Source of the DNA: a virus
Reading direction: 5' to 3' (one strand)
Virus record (IMG/VR): IMGVR_UViG_3300048550_000505
Span: 1-36,213 of that record
Length of the DNA: 36,213 bases
The translations under genes were made by a program, and so were the position numbers. The notes beneath the pieces were generated by a model. It was not told where the DNA came from. It searched no databases and worked only from the letters and a program-made list of their open reading frames with translations. Position 1 is the first letter of the stretch. Every line of letters starts with the position of its first letter. This document shows, piece after piece, positions 17,741 to 23,219 of the stretch.

Positions 17741-18007
17741 TTAGTTGTTGCAACCCCATCTTCTTCGAGCAGCTTTGCCTCGTTCGCCAGTCCAGCTTTT
17801 GCTGCGAGCACAAAAAGATTTCTTGCGTGCTGCTTCTTTTTTGGTTTTAGGCTTGCCAGTGACAGGCGCTTTTAAGTTTGAACCGGTTTCTCGATTATAT
17901 TTAGCCCTGCCTTTTGCAGTTAATCCTGCACCTTTTTTTGCTGGGAGTTTTTCACCCCGGCCAACACTAAGATTTGGTCCTTTTTTACGCTTTTTCTTTT
18001 CAGCCAT
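17741..18007 (-). CDS. Small basic protein (DUF6321-like)
   Basis: The 88-residue Lys/Arg-rich protein contains GAGLTAKGRAKYNRETGSNL, then KAPVTGK and KSFCARSKSWTGERGKAARR. I recall this block from small phage proteins labelled DUF6321, often near the terminase and with no known function. Its start overlaps the previous gene by 8 bases. The charge suggests DNA or RNA binding; packaging or head-interior roles are possible but unproven. Confidence 0.65.
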   Translation of the reverse strand: MAEKKKRKKGPNLSVGRGEKLPAKKGAGLTAKGRAKYNRETGSNLKAPVTGKPKTKKEAARKKSFCARSKSWTGERGKAARRRWGCNN

Positions 18008-18302
18008 TTTTCTTCTTGGCAGATTTACGGCGTTTATGCTGATAGCTTATCTTCTTTGAACCGGTTTTTTCACGCTTAAACCGGGCTTTTTCTGCAGCCG
18101 TCATCTCGCCTGATGTCTTAGGTGTCTTGGCAGATACACGCTTTGATGGTCGGCACGCTGGATATGCTCTGTCTTCACCTTTGGAGCGGCCACAAGGCTT
18201 TCCGGTCTTTACATCGACCCATTTCTCGTCAAACCAACGGCTGAGCCCACCCTTGGGCTTGCTGGCTTTACTTGGTTTTTTTGGTTTTTTTCGTTCCGCC
18301 AT
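18000..18302 (-). CDS. Small basic protein (DUF5872-like)
   Basis: A 100-residue protein with GGLSRWFDEKWVDVKTGKPC, GRSKGEDRAYPACRPSKRV and FKREKTGSKKISYQHKRRK. I recall this pattern from DUF5872 proteins of aquatic phages and giant viruses. The two cysteines in GKPCGRSK and AYPACRPS might bind a metal. The ATG at 18302 is chosen over the GTG directly before it. It overlaps its neighbours on both sides, as in one translation unit. Confidence 0.65.
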   Translation of the reverse strand: MAERKKPKKPSKASKPKGGLSRWFDEKWVDVKTGKPCGRSKGEDRAYPACRPSKRVSAKTPKTSGEMTAAEKARFKREKTGSKKISYQHKRRKSAKKKNG

Positions 18303-18456
18303 CACTCACTTTTCGGTAGGTGCCGCCACGCTTCTTATATTCCCGCACCAGCCAAGCATTGGCATAGGCGCTGGGATATACAGCGAACTTACGCTTTGCA
18401 GCCGCTTTGACACGGCTATAAAGCGCCTTATTGGTGGGCTCGTTTCTAGTCGCCAC
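18268..18456 (-). CDS. Small basic protein, related to the DUF5872 cluster
   Basis: A 62-residue protein from a GTG start: YSRVKAAAKRKFAVYPSAYA, NAWLVREYKKRGGTYR, then a Lys/Thr tail. The VYPSAYANAWLV segment is a motif I recall from small phage proteins that travel with DUF5872 neighbours. It overlaps the upstream 35-codon gene by 11 bases and the downstream gene by 35. The function is unknown; charge suggests nucleic acid binding. Confidence 0.6.
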   Translation of the reverse strand: MATRNEPTNKALYSRVKAAAKRKFAVYPSAYANAWLVREYKKRGGTYRKVSDGGTKKTKKTK

Positions 18457-18553
18457 AGGTGCAACGCATTTTTTTAGAGCCCTTTTTCACGCCCTTTTTT
18501 TTCTTGGGTGGACGGCCCTTCTTTGTGCCGTAAGTTCCGGGGCCTTGGGGCAT
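18446..18553 (-). CDS. Tiny basic protein, 35 residues
   Basis: The frame reads MPQGPGTYGTKKGRPPKKKK, then GVKKGSKKMRCTCGD. A MPQGxGTYGxKxGRP start is one I recall from short marine phage proteins. It contains an AT-hook-like GRPPKKKK core that could bind the DNA minor groove, and a C-terminal CTC. It is the first of four small basic genes between terminase and portal, and its stop lies inside the next gene. It is too short for most gene callers. Confidence 0.6.
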   Translation of the reverse strand: MPQGPGTYGTKKGRPPKKKKGVKKGSKKMRCTCGD

Positions 18554-18606
18554 GACGAGGGCTGGCTTTGGTCTAGTCTAGCCCTTCGTGCCAATCAAAA
18601 CCAACC

Positions 18607-18951
18607 TTGAAGTGCCCAGAGTGCGGGGGCAAGACCCGTATTACCAGCGTTAATAACAAAAGTCCCGAAGAGACACGCCGCTATCGCAAGTGCCCTGACT
18701 GCGATCACAACTTTGTGACCACACAGCCCCCAGACAAAAAGTCGCCAGAAGTCATTACAGACAGATTGCCGTGTTTACGCCTCAAAGGGGAAGAAAACCC
18801 CAACGCAAAGCTCACAGAAGCCAAAGTAATTGCAATGAGGAAGTACGCGGCCGAAGGCAACAGCTCTTTTGAATGCGGTCTTGTTTGGGACGTATCTCAA
18901 AAAGTGGCCTGGAACGCAATCGTTGGCAGGACGTGGAAGCACGTTAAGTAA
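18607..18951 (+). CDS. NrdR-type zinc ribbon fused to a helix-turn-helix
   Basis: From a TTG start the 114-residue product has a zinc ribbon (Cys3, Cys6, Cys29, Cys32: CPECGG and RKCPDCDHNF) very like the N-terminus of NrdR. The ATP-cone of NrdR is absent. Instead GEENPNAKLTEAKVIAMRKY and VAWNAIVGRTWKHVK form the helix-turn-helix that usually ends HNH endonucleases. It is therefore probably a DNA-binding regulator. It is the only plus-strand gene inside the late block, converging on the terminase gene with six bases between stops. Its leader has ACCAACC before the start and no Shine-Dalgarno, like the early genes. Confidence 0.65.
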   Translation: MKCPECGGKTRITSVNNKSPEETRRYRKCPDCDHNFVTTQPPDKKSPEVITDRLPCLRLKGEENPNAKLTEAKVIAMRKYAAEGNSSFECGLVWDVSQKVAWNAIVGRTWKHVK

Positions 18952-18956
18952 CAACT

Positions 18957-20210
18957 TCAATACAACCGATAAGACGTAGTGCCCATTGTCTCCGGTTTTG
19001 CCAAATTAAACTGTTGTAAAACTAAATAACCGAACGCATCAAATGCGTGGTCCACTCCTAAATTCTTATTTGGTAGCCCCGTATTTGGCGTATAAGTTAA
19101 CGTCCTTAAATCTTTGATTAGCTGCTTGCATCGTGGATGAATTACAGTCCTTCGCGTCCCAGCAGCATCAAGTAACGCTGTATTGACGGCTGTGATCTTG
19201 TCCCTGATTTTCCATGGCGCTTTGGGTGATTGAACGGTAAAACCGCTTCGACGCAAAATCGTGTGGTCCGTTACGCCAATACCAGAGGTCTTTCTGGCCC
19301 CACCTGTAGGGTCTGGACACGCAATAATTCTTCGGTCTACACCATATCTACGTGTAACTTCCTCGGCAAAATCCCAGGTTGTTGCACCGCCAGTCAGCAT
19401 AATCTCGTCGAAAACATACAAAGTATCGCCGTCTTTGACCGCACAAATACCACTCATTGGATCAACGTTAAAGTCAACCCCAAGCAACAATGGCTGGATA
19501 CTTATATCCCTCGCGTCTGTAGAAATATTCTCATCACTGAAGCTAATTGCGACAAGACCCGTAAGGTTCTCAAAGCTGGCCTCAAATTCTTGACGGAATG
19601 TTCTCGTATCAAGCTGGGCGCGAGCTGCCTCAACTTCATGCTTACTAACATTTCCGCCGTCAATCGTCGTATAACTCCATCTCTCCCATAAACCCGTCGC
19701 GTCCTCTGGCACATAACACCACAAGTCATAAAACCAACTAGCTGTGCCGTCTGGCGTTGAAATAAATAATGCCCACCCCTCCTTATCCGCTAACGCAGGT
19801 CGAATCACCTCAAACCATACGTCCGAACTCATAAATGCAGCCTCATCCAATACCACCCCAGACAAACTGCGACCCCGCAATGCCATTGCGTTCTCTGTTC
19901 CCTTTAACTCGATCGTTGATCCATTAATTAGCTCGATCCGTAAATCAGTTTCGTTCTTGCTGTGAATCCATACCTTCGGCACAAGCTTCTTTAATGCTCG
20001 CCATGCAATGTCTTTTGCCATCCGATACGTCGGAGCACAATAAAAAAATGTCTCCCCAGGTCGATTAATCGCTCCACGCACCAATTCAACACAAGACAAA
20101 TACGACTTGCCGAAGCGACGGCCTGCTACTAAGACTCTGAAGCGTTTTTCGCATGAAAATACTTGGCCTTGAGCCCAGCGAAGCTCTATTGGTGCGGTTT
20201 TTTGACTCAT
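18957..20210 (-). CDS. terL: Terminase large subunit
   Basis: From the ATG at 20210 the protein has 417 residues. It shows both terminase activities: the ATPase Walker A GRRFGKS (30-36) and Walker B VVLDEAAF (Asp122, Glu123), and an RNase H-like nuclease with LLGVDFNVDP, DPTGGARKTS and LGVDHAFDAFGY. It packages DNA through the portal. A GTG at 20219 would add three residues, but ATG is preferred. It is head-to-head with the small-terminase-like gene, on the opposite strand, which is less usual. TAATGTGGCA, related to the early operator motif, lies at the start. Confidence 0.93.
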   Translation of the reverse strand: MSQKTAPIELRWAQGQVFSCEKRFRVLVAGRRFGKSYLSCVELVRGAINRPGETFFYCAPTYRMAKDIAWRALKKLVPKVWIHSKNETDLRIELINGSTIELKGTENAMALRGRSLSGVVLDEAAFMSSDVWFEVIRPALADKEGWALFISTPDGTASWFYDLWCYVPEDATGLWERWSYTTIDGGNVSKHEVEAARAQLDTRTFRQEFEASFENLTGLVAISFSDENISTDARDISIQPLLLGVDFNVDPMSGICAVKDGDTLYVFDEIMLTGGATTWDFAEEVTRRYGVDRRIIACPDPTGGARKTSGIGVTDHTILRRSGFTVQSPKAPWKIRDKITAVNTALLDAAGTRRTVIHPRCKQLIKDLRTLTYTPNTGLPNKNLGVDHAFDAFGYLVLQQFNLAKPETMGTTSYRLY

Positions 20211-20307
20211 AAATGCCACATTACACAGATTCTTGACCCCTGCCCCCCTTCAATAGGGGCTAGAAGCCTTTCTACCAGTTAAGATCTTGGAAAAGGTCGT
20301 ATCAAGC
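20211..20307. promoter_or_regulatory. Divergent region between the two terminase genes
   Basis: This 97-base gap must serve both the late operon and the small terminase gene. It holds a hairpin CCCCT-TCAAT-AGGGG (20245-20259), a second short one TAGAA-GCCT-TTCTA just after it, a TTGACC (20233-20238) and a G/C-tract. No clean promoter pair is visible. Late transcription may need a phage activator, and a packaging site is possible here. Confidence 0.35.
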
Positions 20308-20691
20308 ATGTCTCAAGACGAACGCCGCTCCAATAACGCAAAAGAGGATCGTGTGCGGCGTTTATATCGTCGGCAACTTGAGGGGTTATCCGCAAGGGCA
20401 CTCGTTTATGAACACGCCGAGCGCGAACAAGTTAGCGATGCAACAGCTTGGCGCGATTGGGCTGAAGTAAAGCTTCTCGTTGATGAAGATTGGAAGTCTG
20501 ATCGCGAAAATATGCTGGCGCGTCTTCAGCACATGCGTACCAAACTATTTAATCAAGCGATCAAGAAGGGACAATTGCAAACTGCAAGCCAGGTGTTGGA
20601 TTCAATTGGACGTGTAATTGGTGAGTCCGTTGAAACCGTCAATATTCAGGCTCCTGATCTAACTATCAAGATTCAAGAGAAACAGGATTAG
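20308..20691 (+). CDS. Probable terminase small subunit
   Basis: From the ATG at 20308 the product has 127 residues. It has an N-terminal basic helical region, a helix-turn-helix (EHAEREQVSDATAWRDWAEV), and a C-terminal helical part (AIKKGQLQTASQVLDSIGRV) ending in a strand that could form an oligomer ring. This is the architecture of small terminases that recognise the packaging site. The large subunit gene is beside it on the other strand. A TTG at 20287 would add seven residues. It is followed by a terminator. A transcription regulator cannot be excluded. Confidence 0.6.
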   Translation: MSQDERRSNNAKEDRVRRLYRRQLEGLSARALVYEHAEREQVSDATAWRDWAEVKLLVDEDWKSDRENMLARLQHMRTKLFNQAIKKGQLQTASQVLDSIGRVIGESVETVNIQAPDLTIKIQEKQD

Positions 20692-20718
20692 CAACACCCT
20701 CCCCCCTCTCACTTATTT

Positions 20719-20743
20719 GCCTCTTCGCAAGAAGGGGCTTTTT
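20719..20743 (+). terminator. Terminator after the small terminase gene
   Basis: GCCTCTTC pairs with GAAGGGGC (8 pairs, one T-G) around a GCAA tetraloop, followed by TTTTT. It is 28 bases after the stop. Confidence 0.75.
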
Positions 20744-20886
20744 ATTGAGAATCAACAAAATGGCCAATATATATTCGGGGTGTGGGTATCAGTGTTCTGC
20801 GCGTGGGATCTGCAACCTCTCCCCCTGTGCCAGTCGCCAGCTGTCACTCACAGGCTTAACATTTCTTTTCGCTTTGGGTCTTCCAA
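20744..20886. other. Non-coding stretch before the first early promoter
   Basis: Together with the elements listed next, this makes a 315-base stretch without a gene (20744-21058). This part holds an AT-rich segment (CCAATATATATTCGG) and C/T-rich sequence, with no convincing promoter, hairpin or coding frame. A 65-codon frame crossing it begins inside the terminator and does not look like a gene. Confidence 0.5.
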
Positions 20887-20897
20887 ATGTGGCACAT
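20887..20897. promoter_or_regulatory. Operator-like palindrome ATGTG-G-CACAT
   Basis: A perfect 11-base inverted repeat sits just before the extended -10 at 20902. Its core TGTGGCACA is the reverse complement of TGTGCCACA found at two other early promoters (21531, 22556). A repressor or activator site is likely. Confidence 0.5.
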
Positions 20898-20901
20898 CCA
20901 A

Positions 20902-20910
20902 TGGTAGAAT
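20902..20910 (+). promoter_or_regulatory. Early promoter, extended -10 TGGTAGAAT
   Basis: TGG followed by TAGAAT fits an extended -10. No good -35 is present; the operator-like palindrome lies there instead, so an activator may replace it. The start would fall near 20917, right at the first stem of the structured leader. Confidence 0.5.
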
Positions 20911-20917
20911 CTAGGAA

Positions 20918-21025
20918 CTGAGAGTAAAAACACTTTTCTCGCTCTCAGCCCTTGCACAACTCGCAGCGTCACACCTGCATCCTGGCAGCCTAAACCCGTT
21001 TCGGAGAGCTCTCAGGCAGTGCAAG
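20918..21025 (+). promoter_or_regulatory. Structured leader with competing stems
   Basis: CTGAGAG (20918-20924) can pair with either of two copies of CTCTCAG (20942-20948 and 21009-21015). CTTGCAC (20951-20957) pairs with GTGCAAG (21019-21025). GAGAGCTCTC at 21004-21013 is a palindrome that could also bind the middle strand. The alternatives exclude each other, as in a riboswitch, thermosensor or protein-binding leader. It precedes a small membrane protein gene. It matches no riboswitch class I know. Confidence 0.5.
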
Positions 21026-21036
21026 AGAAAACCACT

Positions 21037-21048
21037 CCACAACCACAC
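21037..21048 (+). promoter_or_regulatory. A/C-rich leader box CCACAACCACAC
   Basis: The 12-mer lies 11 bases before the ATG at 21059, where a Shine-Dalgarno site would be expected but is absent. The same 12-mer occurs at 21535-21546. It is probably a single-stranded translation-start element. Confidence 0.5.
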
Positions 21049-21058
21049 GTAACCAGCA

Positions 21059-21262
21059 ATGCGAAACTTTTTTTTAACTCTCTCAGTCGCCACCATGGCT
21101 GTGTCTGCCGGTTGCCTCGGTTATGGCATCAGCCAGATGACTAACTTTGACAAGTCAACTAAGACCATCAGCAACAGCCAAGCCGTCAGTTTATTTTTTG
21201 GTGGTTTCGTTGGTGCTCACCTAGCGGTCGCACCTTTGATGGTTGCAGGTCGGATCGACTGA
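21059..21262 (+). CDS. Small protein with two membrane segments
   Basis: The 67-residue product has hydrophobic segments at about 3-22 (FFLTLSVATMAVSAGCLGYG) and 42-62 (VSLFFGGFVGAHLAVAPLMV), with a short polar link. It is not recognised. It is the first gene behind the early promoter at 20902 and its structured leader, so it is probably made early and tightly controlled. A role in the host membrane, such as blocking superinfection or altering transport, is possible but only a guess. Confidence 0.65.
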   Translation: MRNFFLTLSVATMAVSAGCLGYGISQMTNFDKSTKTISNSQAVSLFFGGFVGAHLAVAPLMVAGRID

Positions 21263-21270
21263 CTTATAGC

Positions 21271-21299
21271 AACCGCGCCAACATCATCGCTAACTACTT
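21271..21299 (+). promoter_or_regulatory. A/C-rich leader box before 21300
   Basis: AACCGCGCCAACATC precedes the ATG at 21300 and is close to the CCGCACCAAC box of the next genes. No Shine-Dalgarno site is present. Confidence 0.4.
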
Positions 21300-21491
21300 A
21301 TGAGATCAAGAACCATTGACCCGTCAACCTTTGATGCCCTATGTATCACCACTGGGTTATCAACTTTTCTTTTTTGTCTAACATTTATTGCTTGCATATT
21401 TGGAGCACAAAATGAAGAGGCAATGAAAAGATGCATGGCAAAGAATAGTCAACAGGCTGATCTTTGCATGTTGACAGTCTACGGAAGATGA
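21300..21491 (+). CDS. Small single-span membrane protein
   Basis: The 63-residue protein has one hydrophobic segment at about 14-36 (LCITTGLSTFLFCLTFIACI) and five cysteines. It is not recognised. It follows the previous membrane protein gene by 37 bases and is closed by a terminator 6 bases after its stop, so the two form one early transcript. It may act at the host inner membrane together with its neighbour. Confidence 0.6.
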   Translation: MRSRTIDPSTFDALCITTGLSTFLFCLTFIACIFGAQNEEAMKRCMAKNSQQADLCMLTVYGR

Positions 21492-21496
21492 CAGCA

Positions 21497-21521
21497 ACCC
21501 GGCGGATGCCGGGTCTTTTTT
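21497..21521 (+). terminator. Terminator after the first early unit
   Basis: ACCCGGC pairs with GCCGGGT around GGAT, then a run of T. The T-run merges with the next promoter, so the two units are packed end to end. Confidence 0.85.
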
Positions 21522-21522
21522 A

Positions 21523-21539
21523 TGGTACGATGTGCCACA
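21523..21539 (+). promoter_or_regulatory. Early promoter TGGTACGAT with overlapping operator TGTGCCACA
   Basis: An extended -10 (TGG TACGAT, 21523-21531) abuts TGTGCCACA (21531-21539). There is no -35 match. The operator would lie across the transcription start, so a bound protein would block the promoter. Confidence 0.5.
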
Positions 21540-21567
21540 ACCACACACAACCAACCGCACCAACACC
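21535..21567 (+). promoter_or_regulatory. A/C-rich leader with both boxes
   Basis: CCACAACCACAC (21535-21546) is followed by CCAACCGCACCAACACC up to the ATG at 21568. No Shine-Dalgarno site; only four T or G bases stand in the last 30 before the start. Confidence 0.55.
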
Positions 21568-21753
21568 ATGCCATTTCAATTCGATCAGCCTTACGAGTCT
21601 CAGAATCTCATGTCACAAGAGATCCGAGATGACTTTGCACAATTGGTAGAGGACTCCTGTGATCCTGATCGTATCCTAAGATCTCTCGCCGGTCATCTTC
21701 CCGCTAGTGACTTGGCTGAATTTATGGATGACTACGCTATGGGCCGGGTCTGA
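21568..21753 (+). CDS. Small acidic protein, unknown
   Basis: From the ATG at 21568 the product is 61 residues: MPFQFDQPYESQNLMSQEIR, then a helical acidic part (RILRSLAGHLPASDLAEFMD). It is soluble, with no motif I recognise. The start was placed behind the A/C-rich leader; the same frame opens earlier at 21532, inside the operator, which is unlikely. Small acidic early phage proteins often bind host enzymes, which is only a possibility here. Confidence 0.6.
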   Translation: MPFQFDQPYESQNLMSQEIRDDFAQLVEDSCDPDRILRSLAGHLPASDLAEFMDDYAMGRV

Positions 21754-21758
21754 CTCTC

Positions 21759-21786
21759 CCGCACCAACCAACCACACTTAACCACA
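21759..21786 (+). promoter_or_regulatory. A/C-rich leader CCGCACCAACC plus CAACCACAC
   Basis: Both leader boxes lie in the 33-base gap before the ATG at 21787 (CAACCACAC at 21769-21777). No promoter was seen, so the element seems to serve translation and not transcription. Confidence 0.55.
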
Positions 21787-22494
21787 ATGAAAAAACCTAA
21801 GGGATTCATCTTGCAAGAAGGGTTCTCACCGATTGATGGCCAGCCCTTTGTCGTTGTCTTAACGCTCGAGAGCAGCAACAGGAAAACCGGGAACATGGCT
21901 CAGGTCTGGATTCTCAGAGCTGACGTTGACCCAGTCACAGCAATAGCAACAGGACAAGACTTGTCAATCTGCGGAAACTGCGGACACAGGAAACAGGCTG
22001 ATGGTTCTCGGACCTGTTACGTCAACGCTGGCCAAGCTCCATTGGCAGTATGGAGAACCTACAAGAAGGGAGGCTACGAAACGGACTTAACTGTTTCCGA
22101 TGGCGAGCGTTACCTAAGCGGCAAAAAAATTAGGTGGGGAGCTTATGGAGATCCTGCCATCATCGACCCTGTGATTTTTCATGCTGTCAACGGTGCAGCA
22201 GCAGGCCATACAGGTTATACGCACCAATGGCGGGAACCCTTCGCACAGTGGGCCAAAGGTAGCTTGCAAGCTTCCTGTGATGGCTTAAGGGATTACCTGG
22301 AAGCTTCAAGCCATGGCTGGAAAACCTTCGCAGTGGTGCCTAAGGGGAGCAAGGGATTCTCAGGTCACAAGTGCCCTGCAACCGTTGAGGCATCCGAGGC
22401 ACAGTGTCAAACCTGTTCCTTATGTGATGGAGACAAAGAGGACATCTTTGTTGAGGTTCATGGGACAGGATCGAAACACTTCAAGCCACAATGA
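21787..22494 (+). CDS. Cys-rich phage protein, gp88/DUF7227-like
   Basis: The 235-residue protein has a conserved-looking core: KTGNMAQVWILRADVDP (33-49), a cysteine cluster ICGNCGHRKQADGSRTCYVN (61-80; Cys62, Cys65, Cys77), QAPLAVWR, RWGAYGDPAIIDP and GHTGYTHQW. More cysteines lie near the C-terminus (CQTCSLC). I recall this pattern from phage and plasmid proteins labelled gp88-like or DUF7227, whose role is unknown; the exact family name is uncertain. A metal or Fe-S site is likely. A terminator follows directly, so it ends a two-gene early unit. Confidence 0.65.
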   Translation: MKKPKGFILQEGFSPIDGQPFVVVLTLESSNRKTGNMAQVWILRADVDPVTAIATGQDLSICGNCGHRKQADGSRTCYVNAGQAPLAVWRTYKKGGYETDLTVSDGERYLSGKKIRWGAYGDPAIIDPVIFHAVNGAAAGHTGYTHQWREPFAQWAKGSLQASCDGLRDYLEASSHGWKTFAVVPKGSKGFSGHKCPATVEASEAQCQTCSLCDGDKEDIFVEVHGTGSKHFKPQ

Positions 22495-22499
22495 AAACC

Positions 22500-22523
22500 A
22501 AGCCCGTAAGGGCTTATTTTTTT
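22500..22523 (+). terminator. Terminator after the Cys-rich gene
   Basis: AAGCCC pairs with GGGCTT around GTAA, followed by A and seven T. It stands 5 bases after the stop. Confidence 0.8.
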
Positions 22524-22528
22524 GCCTG

Positions 22529-22564
22529 TTGACAGAAGCCTAAAATATCGGCTAATGTGCCACA
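22529..22564 (+). promoter_or_regulatory. Early promoter TTGACA-18-TAATGT with operator TGTGCCACA
   Basis: TTGACA (22529-22534) and TAATGT (22553-22558) are 18 bases apart. The operator-like TGTGCCACA (22556-22564) overlaps the -10. It is the best sigma-70 promoter in the early block and drives the run of small genes to 24485. Confidence 0.65.
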
Positions 22565-22579
22565 AGGGAGATCAGTCTT

Positions 22580-22604
22580 CCGCACCAACAACAACCACAA
22601 GCTT
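22580..22604 (+). promoter_or_regulatory. A/C-rich leader CCGCACCAACA
   Basis: CCGCACCAACAACAACCACAA precedes the ATG at 22605; there is no Shine-Dalgarno site at the right place, although GGGAG lies further upstream near 22567. Confidence 0.5.
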
Positions 22605-22811
22605 ATGGGCCAACCCGAACAACTATTCCACATCTGCCAATATACGGAGACACAAGGACACCAGGTGATTTATCACCTAATCGGTTCTCAGTATGAAGCA
22701 GATGATTGCTGTGATGACCTTAATTCAGCATTAGCCGATCGTGGCATACCAGGATCGGTCGCGTCATGGTACTCAACAGGCCCACATCTCCCCGCACCAC
22801 AAACAACCTAA
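22605..22811 (+). CDS. Small protein, unknown
   Basis: The 68-residue protein (MGQPEQLFHICQYTETQGHQ, then IYHLIGSQYEADDCCDDLNS) looks like a small alpha-beta fold. It is not recognised. The start is the ATG behind the A/C-rich leader; the frame also opens at a GTG inside the operator, which is unlikely. It shares TAATG with the next gene, suggesting coupled translation. Confidence 0.6.
   Translation: MGQPEQLFHICQYTETQGHQVIYHLIGSQYEADDCCDDLNSALADRGIPGSVASWYSTGPHLPAPQTT
22792..22810 (+). promoter_or_regulatory. A/C-rich leader CCGCACCACAAACAACC inside a gene end
   Basis: The box lies in the last codons of the previous gene and directly before the ATG at 22811, so the sequence is both coding and leader. 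Confidence 0.45.
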
Positions 22812-23020
22812 TGGATCACAACACAGACGACTTAATGCCTAGCGAATTGGGAGAATGGCCTCCTAGCGAAGCCGACATCCAGGCAATGTTTGAGGCAGGC
22901 GAAATTGACGCCTACGACCGCGAGAAGGCTTTGGATGAGCTAATCGCGCAAGAACTTTGGCGGGAGTCTTTGCCTTGTTCCGTGCCATCACCACAAGAAT
23001 TAAACCCAACTCTCAGATGA
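22811..23020 (+). CDS. Small acidic protein, unknown
   Basis: A 69-residue acidic protein: MDHNTDDLMPSELGEWPPSE, then ADIQAMFEAGEIDAYDREKA, LDELIAQELWRE. The second half is likely helical. No family is recognised. ATG overlaps the previous stop (TAATG) and its own stop overlaps the next start (ATGA). Confidence 0.6.
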   Translation: MDHNTDDLMPSELGEWPPSEADIQAMFEAGEIDAYDREKALDELIAQELWRESLPCSVPSPQELNPTLR

Positions 23021-23187
23021 AAGAACTCACAGCTGAATGGACAGGCGTCACGCTTCAGGACTTCATTGAACTGAACTCAGAAGACTTGTCTCATATCGAA
23101 GGTTTGCTAATGGAGGAATGCGCTTGCACTCCAAAAAGCGAAATCTTGCTAGCGAAGATTCGGATTCTTCAGCACTGCACCCATTAA
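23017..23187 (+). CDS. Small protein, unknown
   Basis: A 56-residue protein (MKELTAEWTGVTLQDFIELN, then SEDLSHIEGLLMEECACTPK) with CAC near the middle and a helical end. It is below the length limit of many gene finders but fits the ATGA overlap chain. Between its stop and the next gene lies a T-rich 32-base gap without hairpin. Confidence 0.55.
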   Translation: MKELTAEWTGVTLQDFIELNSEDLSHIEGLLMEECACTPKSEILLAKIRILQHCTH

Positions 23188-23219
23188 TTTTTTTTGTCCG
23201 GTTTTTCCAGTTTTTTCTG

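Noticed and set aside
20717-20914. 65-codon plus-strand frame
   Set aside because: It starts inside a terminator and runs across the operator and promoter; composition is not protein-like.
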